A stretch of DNA of 64,000 bases, taken from positions 1 through 64,000 of the forward strand of contig DASUKN010000100.1 of NCBI GenBank assembly GCA_036278715.1, given 5' to 3'. Positions 6,699 to 15,843 of the stretch are shown in pieces. Numbering within the stretch: the stretch's first letter is position 1; the number at the start of each line of letters is the position of its first letter. The notes beneath the pieces were generated by a model. The model had not been told where the DNA came from. It was given only the letters and a program-made list of their open reading frames with translations, and ran no database searches. The position numbers and the translations under genes are program-made. Source of the stretch: Udaeobacter sp025935755 (GTDB lineage Bacteria; Verrucomicrobiota; Verrucomicrobiia; Chthoniobacterales; UBA10450).

Positions 6699-9254
6699 AT
6701 GCCGATCTTTCACACGTATAACGTCACTCCCATTCTGCCGGCGGCACTCGAGCCGCTTCGGGAACTCAGCTTCAATCTCTGGTGGACGTGGCAACCGGCT
6801 GCGCGCCGGTTATTCCGGGAACTCGATCCCGAACTTTGGAACCAAACCAACCATAATCCGGTGCGAATGCTGCAGCTTTCGCGGCAATCCCGCCTGGAGG
6901 AACTTGCACAAGACAAAAATTTTTTGCGGGAACTGAAACAGGTTTTCCAGGATTTCGAGAAATACCTCGGGCGCCACGACACCTACGGCAAGACCGGGCC
7001 AGGTTCGGCTGTCAAAAATCCGATCGCTTACTTTTCTGCCGAGTTCGGGTTTCACGAATCAATTCCGAATTACTCCGGTGGCCTCGGGATTTTAGCCGGC
7101 GACCACTGCAAATCCGCGAGCGATCTTGACCTGAACTTCGTTGCGATTGGTCTCCTCTATCGCCACGGTTATTTTCGGCAACAGATCGACAAGGACGGCG
7201 TCCAGGCAGCGATCAATCTGAACCAGAATTTTTACCATCTGCCGATCCGCGAAGTTCGGCGGGGCGAAATGAAACTTCTCATTTCGGTGCCGATTCTGGA
7301 GCGGGAGGTGTTCGCCAGGGTTTGGGAATTGCGCGTCGGGCGCGTGAATGTGTATCTGCTCGACACCGACATCCTCGAAAATAATCCGGAAGACCGGCGC
7401 ATCACCGCAGAACTTTACGGAGGCGATCTGGAGATGCGGATGCGCCAGGAAATCGTGCTCGGCATCGGAGGCGTGAAAGCGCTGGCTGCGCTCGGAATCG
7501 AGCCTGACGTGTTTCACATGAACGAAGGACACTCGGCCTTCCTCGCGCTCGAGCGCATCCGTCTGAATGTGGTGGAGAAAAAGCTCAATTTTTACGCAGC
7601 ACTGCAAGTTGTCGCGGCGGCTAATGTTTTCACCACGCACACTCCGGTCCCCGCCGGCAACGACTCGTTCTCCCGGGAGATGATGCAGAAATACTTCGGG
7701 AAATTCGCGAAGGAATTAAACATTCCGTTCGACGAGCTCTTCTCATTCGGCCATACCCGACTCAATCCGAATGAGCCCTTCAGTATGACCATTCTTGCAC
7801 TGCGTCTGAGCCGGCACGCAAATGGAGTAAGCAGATTGCACGGTGAAGTGAGCCGATCCCTCTGGAAAGATGTTTGGTCCGGCGTGCCAATCCACGAGGT
7901 GCCGATTACCAGTATCACCAACGGTGTGCACACCAAGACATGGATGGCGCCGGAGTTTGCGGCTCTTTATAGCAAGCATCTCGGGAATTGGGAGGAGCAT
8001 CTCACAGAACCTGATTTTTGGCGCGGAGTCATCGAGATTCCAGACGCGCAACTGTGGGACACCCATCAGGAACTCAAACGCCGCCTCATCGATTTTGTTC
8101 GCGACCGCGAAAGGCGACGCCGCGAACGACTGGGCGAATCGCCGGAGTCAATTCGCAGAGTCAATCGCATTCTCGATCCGGAAATTTTGACCGTCGGTTT
8201 TGCACGCCGGTTCGCCACTTACAAGCGCGGCGCACTTTTGTTCAGCGACAAGGAACGATTGAAACGCCTGGTGAACGATGCCACTCGGCCAGTGCAATTC
8301 ATTTTTGCGGGTAAAGCGCATCCACGCGATGACGCAGGCAAAGCGCTGATTCAGGAAGTCTACAAATTCAGCCGCGAACCCGGTCTGGAAACCCGCATTA
8401 TTTTTGTCGAGGACTACGACAGTTACGTCGCGCGCCGGCTCGTCCAGGGCGTCGATCTTTGGCTGAATCACCCGTTACGTCCATTGGAAGCAAGCGGCAC
8501 CAGCGGAATGAAATCGGCGCCGAACGGCGGGATCAACCTTAGTGTGCTGGACGGCTGGTGGCTTGAGGGTTTTAACGGCAGTAACGGTTGGGCCGTTGGC
8601 GCCGAGATCGATGATGGAACAACGGATTTCCAAAACGAAGTGGATGCGAGCAGCCTGTATCACTTGCTTGAGAACCAGATCGTTCCGCTCTATTACGCGA
8701 AACCGGACGGCAAACTTCCCCTCGCCTGGCTGCAATTGATGCGCGAATCCATTCGCAGCGTCACTCCCGTTTTCAACACGCAACGCATGGTGAAGGAATA
8801 TACCGAGCAACTTTATGTTCCCGCATCCCAGGCATACGAGAACTTTTCCGAAGATGGCTGCGGCGCAGCGAAGCACCTGAGCGAATGGAAAGCCAGGATG
8901 CGCAAAGATTGGCCGCAGGTGCAAGTGTCTGATGTGCAGGTAGCGAACAAGGACCAGCAAAGCGTCTCAGTGGGCGAATCGCTGCACCTGAGCGCACGCG
9001 TGCACCTCGGCGATGTCGATCCGCAGCACGTACGCGTCGAAGCGTATCATGGTGAAATGGACAACGGCGACCTCCGCAATCCCACGGCCACTGTTCTAAA
9101 TCAAAGCAGCCAGCGTGATGGCAACGGCGACTACGTTTATCGCGGTAGCGTTCCGGCAACCGAGAGCGGCACCTACGGCTTCAGCGTTCGCGTCGTCCCC
9201 ACGCATCCCTGCCTGATGCAGGCGCACGAACTTCGCTTAATTACCTGGTCGTAG
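6699..9254 (+). CDS. glgP: Alpha-glucan (glycogen) phosphorylase
   Basis: Releases glucose-1-phosphate from the non-reducing ends of glycogen or maltodextrin using PLP. It has 851 residues, matching the shorter TIGR02094 branch. The N-terminal LRELSFNLWWTWQPAARRLF segment is typical of that branch. Further signatures are YFSAEFGFHESIPNYSGGLG, FTTHTPVPAGND and GFARRFATYKR. The PLP lysine is K605 in EASGTSGMKSAPNGG. The C-terminal ~120 residues form a beta-rich domain seen in this subfamily. ATG at 6699 follows an AGAGTAAG ribosome site. It stands alone, but debranching and GH57 enzymes for the same polymer occur elsewhere in the window (46.7 and 61.6 kb). Confidence 0.96.
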   Translation: MPIFHTYNVTPILPAALEPLRELSFNLWWTWQPAARRLFRELDPELWNQTNHNPVRMLQLSRQSRLEELAQDKNFLRELKQVFQDFEKYLGRHDTYGKTGPGSAVKNPIAYFSAEFGFHESIPNYSGGLGILAGDHCKSASDLDLNFVAIGLLYRHGYFRQQIDKDGVQAAINLNQNFYHLPIREVRRGEMKLLISVPILEREVFARVWELRVGRVNVYLLDTDILENNPEDRRITAELYGGDLEMRMRQEIVLGIGGVKALAALGIEPDVFHMNEGHSAFLALERIRLNVVEKKLNFYAALQVVAAANVFTTHTPVPAGNDSFSREMMQKYFGKFAKELNIPFDELFSFGHTRLNPNEPFSMTILALRLSRHANGVSRLHGEVSRSLWKDVWSGVPIHEVPITSITNGVHTKTWMAPEFAALYSKHLGNWEEHLTEPDFWRGVIEIPDAQLWDTHQELKRRLIDFVRDRERRRRERLGESPESIRRVNRILDPEILTVGFARRFATYKRGALLFSDKERLKRLVNDATRPVQFIFAGKAHPRDDAGKALIQEVYKFSREPGLETRIIFVEDYDSYVARRLVQGVDLWLNHPLRPLEASGTSGMKSAPNGGINLSVLDGWWLEGFNGSNGWAVGAEIDDGTTDFQNEVDASSLYHLLENQIVPLYYAKPDGKLPLAWLQLMRESIRSVTPVFNTQRMVKEYTEQLYVPASQAYENFSEDGCGAAKHLSEWKARMRKDWPQVQVSDVQVANKDQQSVSVGESLHLSARVHLGDVDPQHVRVEAYHGEMDNGDLRNPTATVLNQSSQRDGNGDYVYRGSVPATESGTYGFSVRVVPTHPCLMQAHELRLITWS

Positions 9255-9511
9255 TGGTTCTGCGATTTCTCGAAAATCGTAGTTGTTAGGCCTCTTCCCG
9301 GCCGCCCACTTGTCCTCTTCCCGCAGGGTTAACCGTTTGCGACAGGCTCGTTCACATAACACAAGTCCTTCCACAACTTCCCACCGCGACATTTTGGAGA
9401 AGAATCAAGAGAAGAACGATGAAAAAATCAGCAGCATTATTTTCGACGATCGGATTTAATTCGCCGCTTCACGTGACATCTCAGGATTCTGGCGTTTGCT
9501 TTATGCGTTTT

Positions 9512-9535
9512 CGGCGCTCATAGAGCGCGGCTACA
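9512..9535. repeat. Single REP-like hairpin next to the dipeptidase start
   Basis: Perfect arms GCGCTC (9514-9519) and GAGCGC (9523-9528) with a three-base loop are followed on the plus strand by CTACA (9531-9535). On the minus strand this is a TGTAG head plus hairpin, the same layout as the pair at 851-901 but with a different stem. It ends four bases before the ATG of the M19 dipeptidase, so it may affect translation initiation. The rest of the 9255-9511 spacer shows nothing convincing. Confidence 0.55.
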
Positions 9536-9538
9536 GGA

Positions 9539-10573
9539 ATGAATGAGTCGATTGAACAGCGCGTCGAACGGCTGCAAGCCGGCGGGATCATTGATATGCA
9601 TTTCGATCTGCCGATGGATTTGTACGAGAAACGTCATCGCAGAGATGTTCTCGAAACGGAATTTCTCCCCGAATTCGAAGCGGGGAATGTTTCTGTTGTT
9701 GGCGTCGCGATTTACATAGAGGACCGCTACCTGCCGCAGAATGGTTTGCGTGTCGCTCTTGACCAGGTTGCGCGGGTGTATGCCGAAACGGCAGCATCGG
9801 AACGCTTCGCAATCTGCAAAAATTATCGAGAGATCAAGGTCGCGCGAGAAGAAGGCAGAATCGCGTTTCTCATCACGATGGAGGGCGTTGAACCATTGGG
9901 CACGGATTTGAATCAGTTGCGCGTGTTTTACGAACTCGGTGTGCGCTCTATTGGACTTGCACACGCCCGAACCAATGCGGCAGGCCACGGCGGAGTTTTC
10001 GCACCAAGCGGTTCGCCAACCGAAGGCTTAACAGCTTTCGGTCGCGAGGTGGTACACGAATGCGAGGCGCTCGGCGTGATGATTGACCTGGCGCATATCA
10101 ATCCAGCGGGGTTTGAGGAGATTCTGTCCATCACCACAAGACCACCAATCGTTTCACATACGAACGTCCGCCGGTATTACGACATCGAACGCAACATCAG
10201 TGATGAACAGATCAAGATGATCGGTGAACGCCACGGAGTAATCGGTGCTAATTCGATTCTGGTGAGCCCGCTGGAAGAAGAAAGCACGCTCGATCACTAC
10301 GTCGATCATATCGAACACATCGCAAACTTGATAGGCATCGATAGCGTCGGGATCGGCTTCGATTTCTTCGAGTTCATCTACCGGCAGTGGCCGGAATCCA
10401 GGCAGAAAGATCTCGCAGAAAAATTGACGACACCGCATTTCATCGCCGATTTGAGAAACCATTCTCACGCACGGAACCTCACTGGAAAATTGATCGAGCG
10501 CGGTTTCAGCGATGATCAGATCGAGAAAATTTTGCGCGGGAATTGGCTGCGGATTTTCAAAGAATGGCTGTGA
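9539..10573 (+). CDS. Membrane dipeptidase (peptidase family M19)
   Basis: Zinc dipeptidase of the renal-dipeptidase family, 344 residues, close to the bacterial norm of 310-370. The metal site motifs are present in order: IDMHFDLPMD (HxD) near residue 20, ITMEGVEPLG (bridging Glu) near 115, MIDLAHINPAGF and VSHTNVRR near 180-210. GVDSVGIGFDFFE-like sequence (IGIDSVGIGFDFFE) closes the site. No signal peptide is seen, so it is probably cytoplasmic and processes dipeptides or small cyclic amides. Start choice is uncertain, because ATG at 9539 has an AGGA only one base away and a REP hairpin immediately upstream. Confidence 0.9.
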   Translation: MNESIEQRVERLQAGGIIDMHFDLPMDLYEKRHRRDVLETEFLPEFEAGNVSVVGVAIYIEDRYLPQNGLRVALDQVARVYAETAASERFAICKNYREIKVAREEGRIAFLITMEGVEPLGTDLNQLRVFYELGVRSIGLAHARTNAAGHGGVFAPSGSPTEGLTAFGREVVHECEALGVMIDLAHINPAGFEEILSITTRPPIVSHTNVRRYYDIERNISDEQIKMIGERHGVIGANSILVSPLEEESTLDHYVDHIEHIANLIGIDSVGIGFDFFEFIYRQWPESRQKDLAEKLTTPHFIADLRNHSHARNLTGKLIERGFSDDQIEKILRGNWLRIFKEWL

Positions 10574-10654
10574 CGGCGGTGTTGATTGGACTAAGCATGC
10601 TTCCCTAAGGAATTTGCTTGTGGTCTCAGCAGTTTTTGGTCAGCCTCATCCTTT

Positions 10655-11329
10655 GTGAGGGTCCTCTCCACTGCGCTCTCTCCGGGACAGCCTTCGGTAA
10701 TCATCGCTGACGACAGTGCGGTCGCCAGAGAAGGACTCGCTGCGATTATCCGGTGTGAGCTAGGTTATACGGTTTGTGGACTCGCGATCGACGAGAGAAC
10801 GACAAGTGAGCTGGCCGAAAAACATCAGCCAGATCTCCTGGTGATTGAACCGTTCCTCGGCCATCACGACGGCATTTTTCTTCTCAAGCAACTCGCTGCG
10901 CGTTTTCCGCGAGTTCGGATTCTGGCGGTATCAAGACAACGCGAAGAGATTTACGCAGAACGCGCGCTGCGCGCGGGCGCCTCGGGATACTGGATGAAAA
11001 CAAGCACCCGCGAAGAGTTGATCCGAGCCCTCGATACGGTGGTTGCAGGCGAACTTTATGTTAGCTCCCGAATCGCATCGCGCGTTGTTCACGAGGTTGT
11101 TAATCGTCGAGCAACATATCCCAAGGTGCCTAACCTGACCGATCGTGAACTGCATGTATTCAGGCTGAACGGCGCCGGCCTTGGACCAAGCCGCATAGCG
11201 CAAGAACTTGGGATCAGCCGTAAGACCGTTGAGACGTATCACGAGCACATCAAGCTCAAGCTAGGCTTTCACGACGCTGATGCGCTTCGCCGTGGCGCGC
11301 GAGAATGGTTCGAGCTAAACCACCGTTAA
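10655..11329 (+). CDS. LuxR/NarL-type response regulator with Asp-to-Glu receiver
   Basis: Two-domain regulator of 224 residues: receiver (about 13-130) and LuxR-type helix-turn-helix (about 155-215; LTDRELHVFRLNGAGLG, IAQELGISRKTVETYHEHI). In the receiver the acidic pocket (D19, D20), the switch Ser93 and Lys115 (GYWMKTS) are all kept. The phosphoacceptor position reads LLVIEPFLG, with Glu65 in place of Asp. Glu can imitate a phosphorylated Asp, so the protein may be active without a kinase; no histidine kinase lies nearby. GTG start at 10655. A nested hairpin separates it from the secreted protein gene downstream. Confidence 0.88.
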   Translation: MRVLSTALSPGQPSVIIADDSAVAREGLAAIIRCELGYTVCGLAIDERTTSELAEKHQPDLLVIEPFLGHHDGIFLLKQLAARFPRVRILAVSRQREEIYAERALRAGASGYWMKTSTREELIRALDTVVAGELYVSSRIASRVVHEVVNRRATYPKVPNLTDRELHVFRLNGAGLGPSRIAQELGISRKTVETYHEHIKLKLGFHDADALRRGAREWFELNHR

Positions 11330-11351
11330 GTCCGCAGCGACCTGACAGCCC

Positions 11352-11392
11352 ATCGGGGATACGAGCCTGAAAATATCAGGGATATCCCCGAT
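11352..11392. promoter_or_regulatory. Nested perfect hairpin between regulator and secreted-protein gene
   Basis: Outer arms ATCGGGGATA (11352-11361) and TATCCCCGAT (11383-11392) enclose a second perfect hairpin CCTGA (11366-11370)/TCAGG (11376-11380) with loop AAATA. It lies 22 bases after the response-regulator stop and 56 bases before the next ATG. There is no T run after it, so a simple intrinsic terminator is not well supported. An operator, mRNA-stabilising stem or attenuator are alternatives. Confidence 0.5.
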
Positions 11393-11448
11393 AGACTCTC
11401 AAACAGGCAGGACGCTATTCTCCCCGCCACTAAACGAGGATCGAGACC

Positions 11449-13761
11449 ATGAAGAGACTAACAAAGACGAGCCTGATTGTAGCAATCGTAGGCGTATTAT
11501 TTTCTTTAAGAGGGAGTTCGCCCTTTGTGACAACCGCGGTTGCCCAAACTCAGAGCCAGCGACAACAGAAAGCAGAAGAATCAACCCGGGACGCACCGCC
11601 GGATCTCACGCCATACAGGCGGCCGGCAGTCCGCGAAGATTTCGCGCCAAAAGGCGTGAGACCGATTCCGCTGTTACCGCCGCTGTTCATCGTGGATCTC
11701 GTGGTAAACAACACCGACCCAAATCTCACCAATACCGACACGTTCAACGACGGCGAAACCTCTATAACCGCGAACCCGGCAAATCCAAACGAAGTTGTCG
11801 TCACGGCGTTTTCAGGAGGTTGGGGAGCGAATGCGCCGCTTTGGCAAACCACCGACGGTGGGAATAACTGGACGAAGCAGTTTACAATCCCGGCGCCGCC
11901 GGGCATAGCGGCCGGCGGTTGTCCCTGCGATCAAGCAGTCGATTACGGAACTGCCAATCAGATGTCAGGCACCTTTCTCATCAGCGATATCTTTAGCGGC
12001 ACAACCACAGATCCTGCCAGCGCCGCAGCGTGGAACTGGCTGCTTGTTGGTGGCGTCACGCAACCTACAAATTTCAATAATTCACCGCCGCCCGGCGGAG
12101 TCGATCAGCCATGGCTGTTAGTCAATGCAGACCCAACGATCCCGGCACAGGACAACGTGTACACCGCCTACGATGACTTTACTAATGGATCCAACTGCGC
12201 CGGTGATGCCTGCATCGAGCGAGTATCCGCCTCCTACGGTGTCAATCCGCCTAACTTCACCGTTGATAATCAATCCGGCACATCAACGGGTAACATCAAC
12301 CCGGGCCATCGCCTGGCGGTCGATCCGCGAAATGGGTTTGTTTACAGCTTATTCCAGCGGAACATCGCTGGAGGAGCTGGAGGTTCGAAAAATATCGATT
12401 ACATGCTCAATCGCTCCACAGATGGCGGAGCGACTTGGATCCTGAACGGATCGGCTGGTGGAATTATCGTGGCTAACGCCGATAGCACTCAGCCAACTCC
12501 CAAGTTTGGTACCGTGAACGCTCTTCTCGGCGGAGTTGACCACGCCGCGGTGGATCCAAACAACGGCGATGTTTATTACGTTTACGGCAATCGAGATGCC
12601 GGCACGGGAAATAACCGGCTTGCCATCCGGCGAATCCAGGACAACGGAGGAGGCGGCGTCACGGTAGGACCGGAAAATTTCGTGACCGGTCAGGTAGAAG
12701 CTGCCATTCCGTCAGTCGCCGTAGCGAGCAACGGAATAGTCGGCGTGTTCTATTACAGTTTCGACGGTCTGTCGCCGGATGGCATTCCAACCTTCACGGC
12801 GCACCTGGCGCAGAGCAGCGACCAGGGTATCACCTTCAGCGATCAAGTGCTCTTGACGTTCCTGTCTTCCGCTACTGATAACGGGGACAACAGGCAGCGA
12901 GTGCTTGGAGATTATATGCAAATGAAGGCAGTGGACACATGCTTCTTTGGCGCTTTCACCGGGAACGGCGTTGCCTTCGGACGCCCTTTCGCCAATCACG
13001 ATCCGATCTTTTTCAGGGTTTGCGTCGGTGAAGCGGACCTTGAAATCACGAAGAGTGACTCACCAGATCCAGTGACAACCGGCAGTGATTTGACCTACAC
13101 GATTACCGTAACGAATAACGGGCCCGACGCGGCAACATCGGTTACGGTAACCGACACTCTTCCTGCAGAAACGACGTTTGTATCATGCTCGTCGACAGGG
13201 GGAGGAGTATGTGGCGGCTCAAATAACAACCGCAGTATCACGTTTGCATCTCTTGCATCCGGGCAGTCTGAGACCGTGACGCTTGTAGCTAACGTTGATT
13301 GTGCGCTCGCCGACGGCTCACAGATCAGCAATACCGCTACAGTAAGCTCTTTAACGGATGATCCTAACCTGATGGACAACTCGGCGACTACAACGACGAC
13401 GGCCTCTAACCCTCCGCCCACAATCACTGGTGCGACAGCGGATCCTTCGGTCCTCTGGCCACCAAACCATCGGATGGTAAATGTGACTGTCAGCTACGAT
13501 GTTACCGACAATTGTCCATTGCCATTTGGATCCTGCACACTCAGCGTGACCAGCAACGAACCAGTGCTCGCTCATGGAAGCGGTCATACATCTCCCGACT
13601 GGATCGTCGTGGACGATCATCATGTGCTGCTTCGAGCCGAGCGACAAGGCAATGGCAATGGACGGATCTATACGACCACGATCACGTGCACCGACAGCGG
13701 CGGCAATTCCTCGGACGAACAGGTCGAAGTAGTCGTCCCGCACAATCGAAGCCGGCAATAG
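11449..13761 (+). CDS. Large secreted protein with BNR-like propeller and DUF11 domain
   Basis: Extracellular protein of 770 residues; function unknown. A signal peptide (about residues 1-33, ending TTAVAQT) is followed by a region of about 490 residues. This region has sialidase/BNR-type phrases such as WQTTDGGNNWTKQF and LNRSTDGGATW, suggesting a beta-propeller. A DUF11 domain follows at roughly residues 525-650 (LEITKSDSPDPVTTGSD, TYTITVTNNGPDAATSV), of the kind found in surface and sheath-like proteins. A final Ig/PKD-like domain (PPTITGATADPSVLWPP) reaches the end. An ATG with a GAGACC-type site starts the frame. No LPXTG or sorting tail is recognised. Confidence 0.82.
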   Translation: MKRLTKTSLIVAIVGVLFSLRGSSPFVTTAVAQTQSQRQQKAEESTRDAPPDLTPYRRPAVREDFAPKGVRPIPLLPPLFIVDLVVNNTDPNLTNTDTFNDGETSITANPANPNEVVVTAFSGGWGANAPLWQTTDGGNNWTKQFTIPAPPGIAAGGCPCDQAVDYGTANQMSGTFLISDIFSGTTTDPASAAAWNWLLVGGVTQPTNFNNSPPPGGVDQPWLLVNADPTIPAQDNVYTAYDDFTNGSNCAGDACIERVSASYGVNPPNFTVDNQSGTSTGNINPGHRLAVDPRNGFVYSLFQRNIAGGAGGSKNIDYMLNRSTDGGATWILNGSAGGIIVANADSTQPTPKFGTVNALLGGVDHAAVDPNNGDVYYVYGNRDAGTGNNRLAIRRIQDNGGGGVTVGPENFVTGQVEAAIPSVAVASNGIVGVFYYSFDGLSPDGIPTFTAHLAQSSDQGITFSDQVLLTFLSSATDNGDNRQRVLGDYMQMKAVDTCFFGAFTGNGVAFGRPFANHDPIFFRVCVGEADLEITKSDSPDPVTTGSDLTYTITVTNNGPDAATSVTVTDTLPAETTFVSCSSTGGGVCGGSNNNRSITFASLASGQSETVTLVANVDCALADGSQISNTATVSSLTDDPNLMDNSATTTTTASNPPPTITGATADPSVLWPPNHRMVNVTVSYDVTDNCPLPFGSCTLSVTSNEPVLAHGSGHTSPDWIVVDDHHVLLRAERQGNGNGRIYTTTITCTDSGGNSSDEQVEVVVPHNRSRQ

Positions 13762-13940
13762 ATCTCTCTGAAAACGGCAATGCTGATTCTCCTCGTTAGC
13801 CCACAAAATACGCAACTTGCCAGGCTATAGGAGGCAGTCTGGCTTTGCAGGTCAGTATCACCACAGCTTGTCGAATCAGGTGGTCGAATGTCGCGCTTTA
13901 ATTGTCTGCCGCATTCCCGGGAAGAGGTGCCACTCTCAAG

Positions 13941-14297
13941 CTATCGGGCTGGAACAGACACTGTATAGGTGATTAAGGCACATACCCCAACCATTCCGAT
14001 CATCGCAACGATGAAGATTGCATCGGCGACCTTTTCCAGTCGATGCATTCGCCGCACCGATCGGGAACGCAACGCCCAGTAAGACAGCAGGCAGGAGACC
14101 AGAAACAGCAACGCGCATCCAGCCAGAAAATCATCCGCGAGCGTATCGGCACGTCCAAGTGTGATAACAACACGGATCAGTCCGATGACTGTCAGACAAA
14201 CACCAACCATCGCAGATGAGACGGTGAAGATATGGATAGAGATATCCTGTTCAAGATGTGTATCTGGATCGCTATCCCCTTTGGTTTCCCTCTCCAT
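13941..14297 (-). CDS. Small integral membrane protein, unknown
   Basis: A 118-residue protein I do not recognise. A charged N-terminus (MERETKGDSDPDTHLEQD) is followed by three hydrophobic stretches: about 25-48 (FTVSSAMVGVCLTVIGL), 58-75 (LAGCALLFLVSCLLSYW) and 92-112 (AIFIVAMIGMVGVCALI). A basic loop (RSRSVRRMHRLEK) lies between the second and third. It is divergent from the beta-CASP nuclease gene, from which 93 bases separate it. Confidence 0.6.
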   Translation of the reverse strand: MERETKGDSDPDTHLEQDISIHIFTVSSAMVGVCLTVIGLIRVVITLGRADTLADDFLAGCALLFLVSCLLSYWALRSRSVRRMHRLEKVADAIFIVAMIGMVGVCALITYTVSVPAR

Positions 14298-14390
14298 GGC
14301 GGCCAGTTATTAGACCGGACGCGAAACCGACTGTTCAGACAATAACCGCTCTGATAGGAAAGCGTCCGAACATTATCGGAGAGTCGCATT

Positions 14391-15767
14391 TTGAAATTCA
14401 CAAATCTGACACGGGCTACGGAGATCGGCGCGAATTCGTACTATCTTGAGATCGGCCGGAACAAGCTTCTCATCGATTGTGGAATGCATCCGAAGAATAC
14501 CGGCGAGGACGCCCTTCCTAACTTCAAAGCAATCGCCGGGCGCGAGCCCCAGGCCATACTGATTTCTCATGCGCATCAGGACCACATCGGCACGCTACCC
14601 GTGGCGATGAGACGTTTCCGGGGCGCTCGAATTTTCATGACCGAGGCGACAGCGGAGGTCGGCAGTGTTCTTTTGCACAACTCGGTGAATGTGATGACGC
14701 GACAACGCGAAGAGTTAGGAGAAATGTCGTACCCGTTTTTCACGCATCGCGAAATCGATCGGGCATCGGAACACTGGCACCCGTGTCCGATGCGTCAGCG
14801 AATCTCCATTGCCGGTGAGCGGGCAGCCCAACGCGAAAAGGACACCTTGACGTTCGAATTCTTTGATGCAGGACATGTGCTCGGTTCCACGGGGGTGATG
14901 CTGCGCGCCGAAGGCCAAACTGTTTTCTATACCGGGGATGTCAATTTCGACGAGCAAACCATCATGCAACCGGCAGCTTTTCCGGACGAAAAGATCGATG
15001 TCCTGATCATGGAATGCACTCGCGGCGATCATGCCAAACCTGAAGGATGGACCCGCGCCGGTGAAGAGCGCCGCCTGGGCCAGGCGCTCGCAGCCGCATT
15101 CGAGCGTAACGCGTGTGTGTTGATACCGGTGTTCGCGTTAGGCAAAACGCAGGAGTTGCTCGCGATGCTCTATAAATTTCGACGTCAGCGGCTCCTGCCC
15201 GAATTTCCTATTTATATTGGCGGCCTCAGTTCGAAATTCACAGACACCTACGATCGGCGTACTCACACGACGCGCCGCCAATTGCCGCGGCTGAAACTCA
15301 TGCGTGAAGTAACACCATTCATTTTGAATGATGAAACTGTTCGGGATACCGCGGTGCGCGGCGGCCGCGTGTACGTTCTCTCCAGCGGCATGATGATTCC
15401 CAAAACCCTGTCCAATGTTTTCGCGCGCCGAATCGTCGAACACCCAGACCACTCGATCTTCTTTGTCGGCTACGCTAATCCAGAGTCGCCGGCCGGCCTT
15501 TTACGCGAGGCTGGCCAAGGCGGTGAAGTGCTGCTCGATCCTGATAAGTCCCCGCAACGAATCCGGTGCAATATCGAACAGTTCCAGTTTAGCGCGCACG
15601 CAACACGCGATTCGCTAATCGACTTTGCGAAAAAGATTGCACCAAAGAAAATTGTTCTCGTGCACGGTGATCCTCCAGCAGTCGAGTGGATGCGCGTTAG
15701 CCTATCGACAGCACTTCCGGGCTCGGAGGTGATAATACCCACTCCGGGAGTCGAATTCGAATTGTAA
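14391..15767 (+). CDS. Metallo-beta-lactamase/beta-CASP nuclease (Ysh1/RNase J-like)
   Basis: Predicted RNA-processing nuclease of 458 residues. The N-terminal metallo-beta-lactamase domain carries the zinc motif ISHAHQDHIG (HxHxDH), then FFDAGHVLGS and FYTGDVNFDEQT. The beta-CASP part shows LIMECTRGDHAKPEG, CVLIPVFALGKTQELL and YVLSSGMMIP. The closing motifs are FQFSAHATRDSLIDF and IVLVHGDPPAVEWM. This order matches the archaeal/bacterial Ysh1-type group (COG1236). TTG at 14391 is the likely start, with GGAGAG at 14378-14383 seven bases before it. Confidence 0.9.
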   Translation: MKFTNLTRATEIGANSYYLEIGRNKLLIDCGMHPKNTGEDALPNFKAIAGREPQAILISHAHQDHIGTLPVAMRRFRGARIFMTEATAEVGSVLLHNSVNVMTRQREELGEMSYPFFTHREIDRASEHWHPCPMRQRISIAGERAAQREKDTLTFEFFDAGHVLGSTGVMLRAEGQTVFYTGDVNFDEQTIMQPAAFPDEKIDVLIMECTRGDHAKPEGWTRAGEERRLGQALAAAFERNACVLIPVFALGKTQELLAMLYKFRRQRLLPEFPIYIGGLSSKFTDTYDRRTHTTRRQLPRLKLMREVTPFILNDETVRDTAVRGGRVYVLSSGMMIPKTLSNVFARRIVEHPDHSIFFVGYANPESPAGLLREAGQGGEVLLDPDKSPQRIRCNIEQFQFSAHATRDSLIDFAKKIAPKKIVLVHGDPPAVEWMRVSLSTALPGSEVIIPTPGVEFEL

Positions 15768-15843
15768 TCCGTGATCCAACCTCCACTGACCCCTCGACGT
15801 TCAACCGTTCACCGATCAGAGTTCACTGATCACCTTCTCATCC

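Noticed and set aside
9419..9523. 34-codon frame starting MKKSAALF with a fair ribosome site before the dipeptidase
   Set aside because: Too short, and its end lies in a REP hairpin; no supporting evidence beyond the start context.
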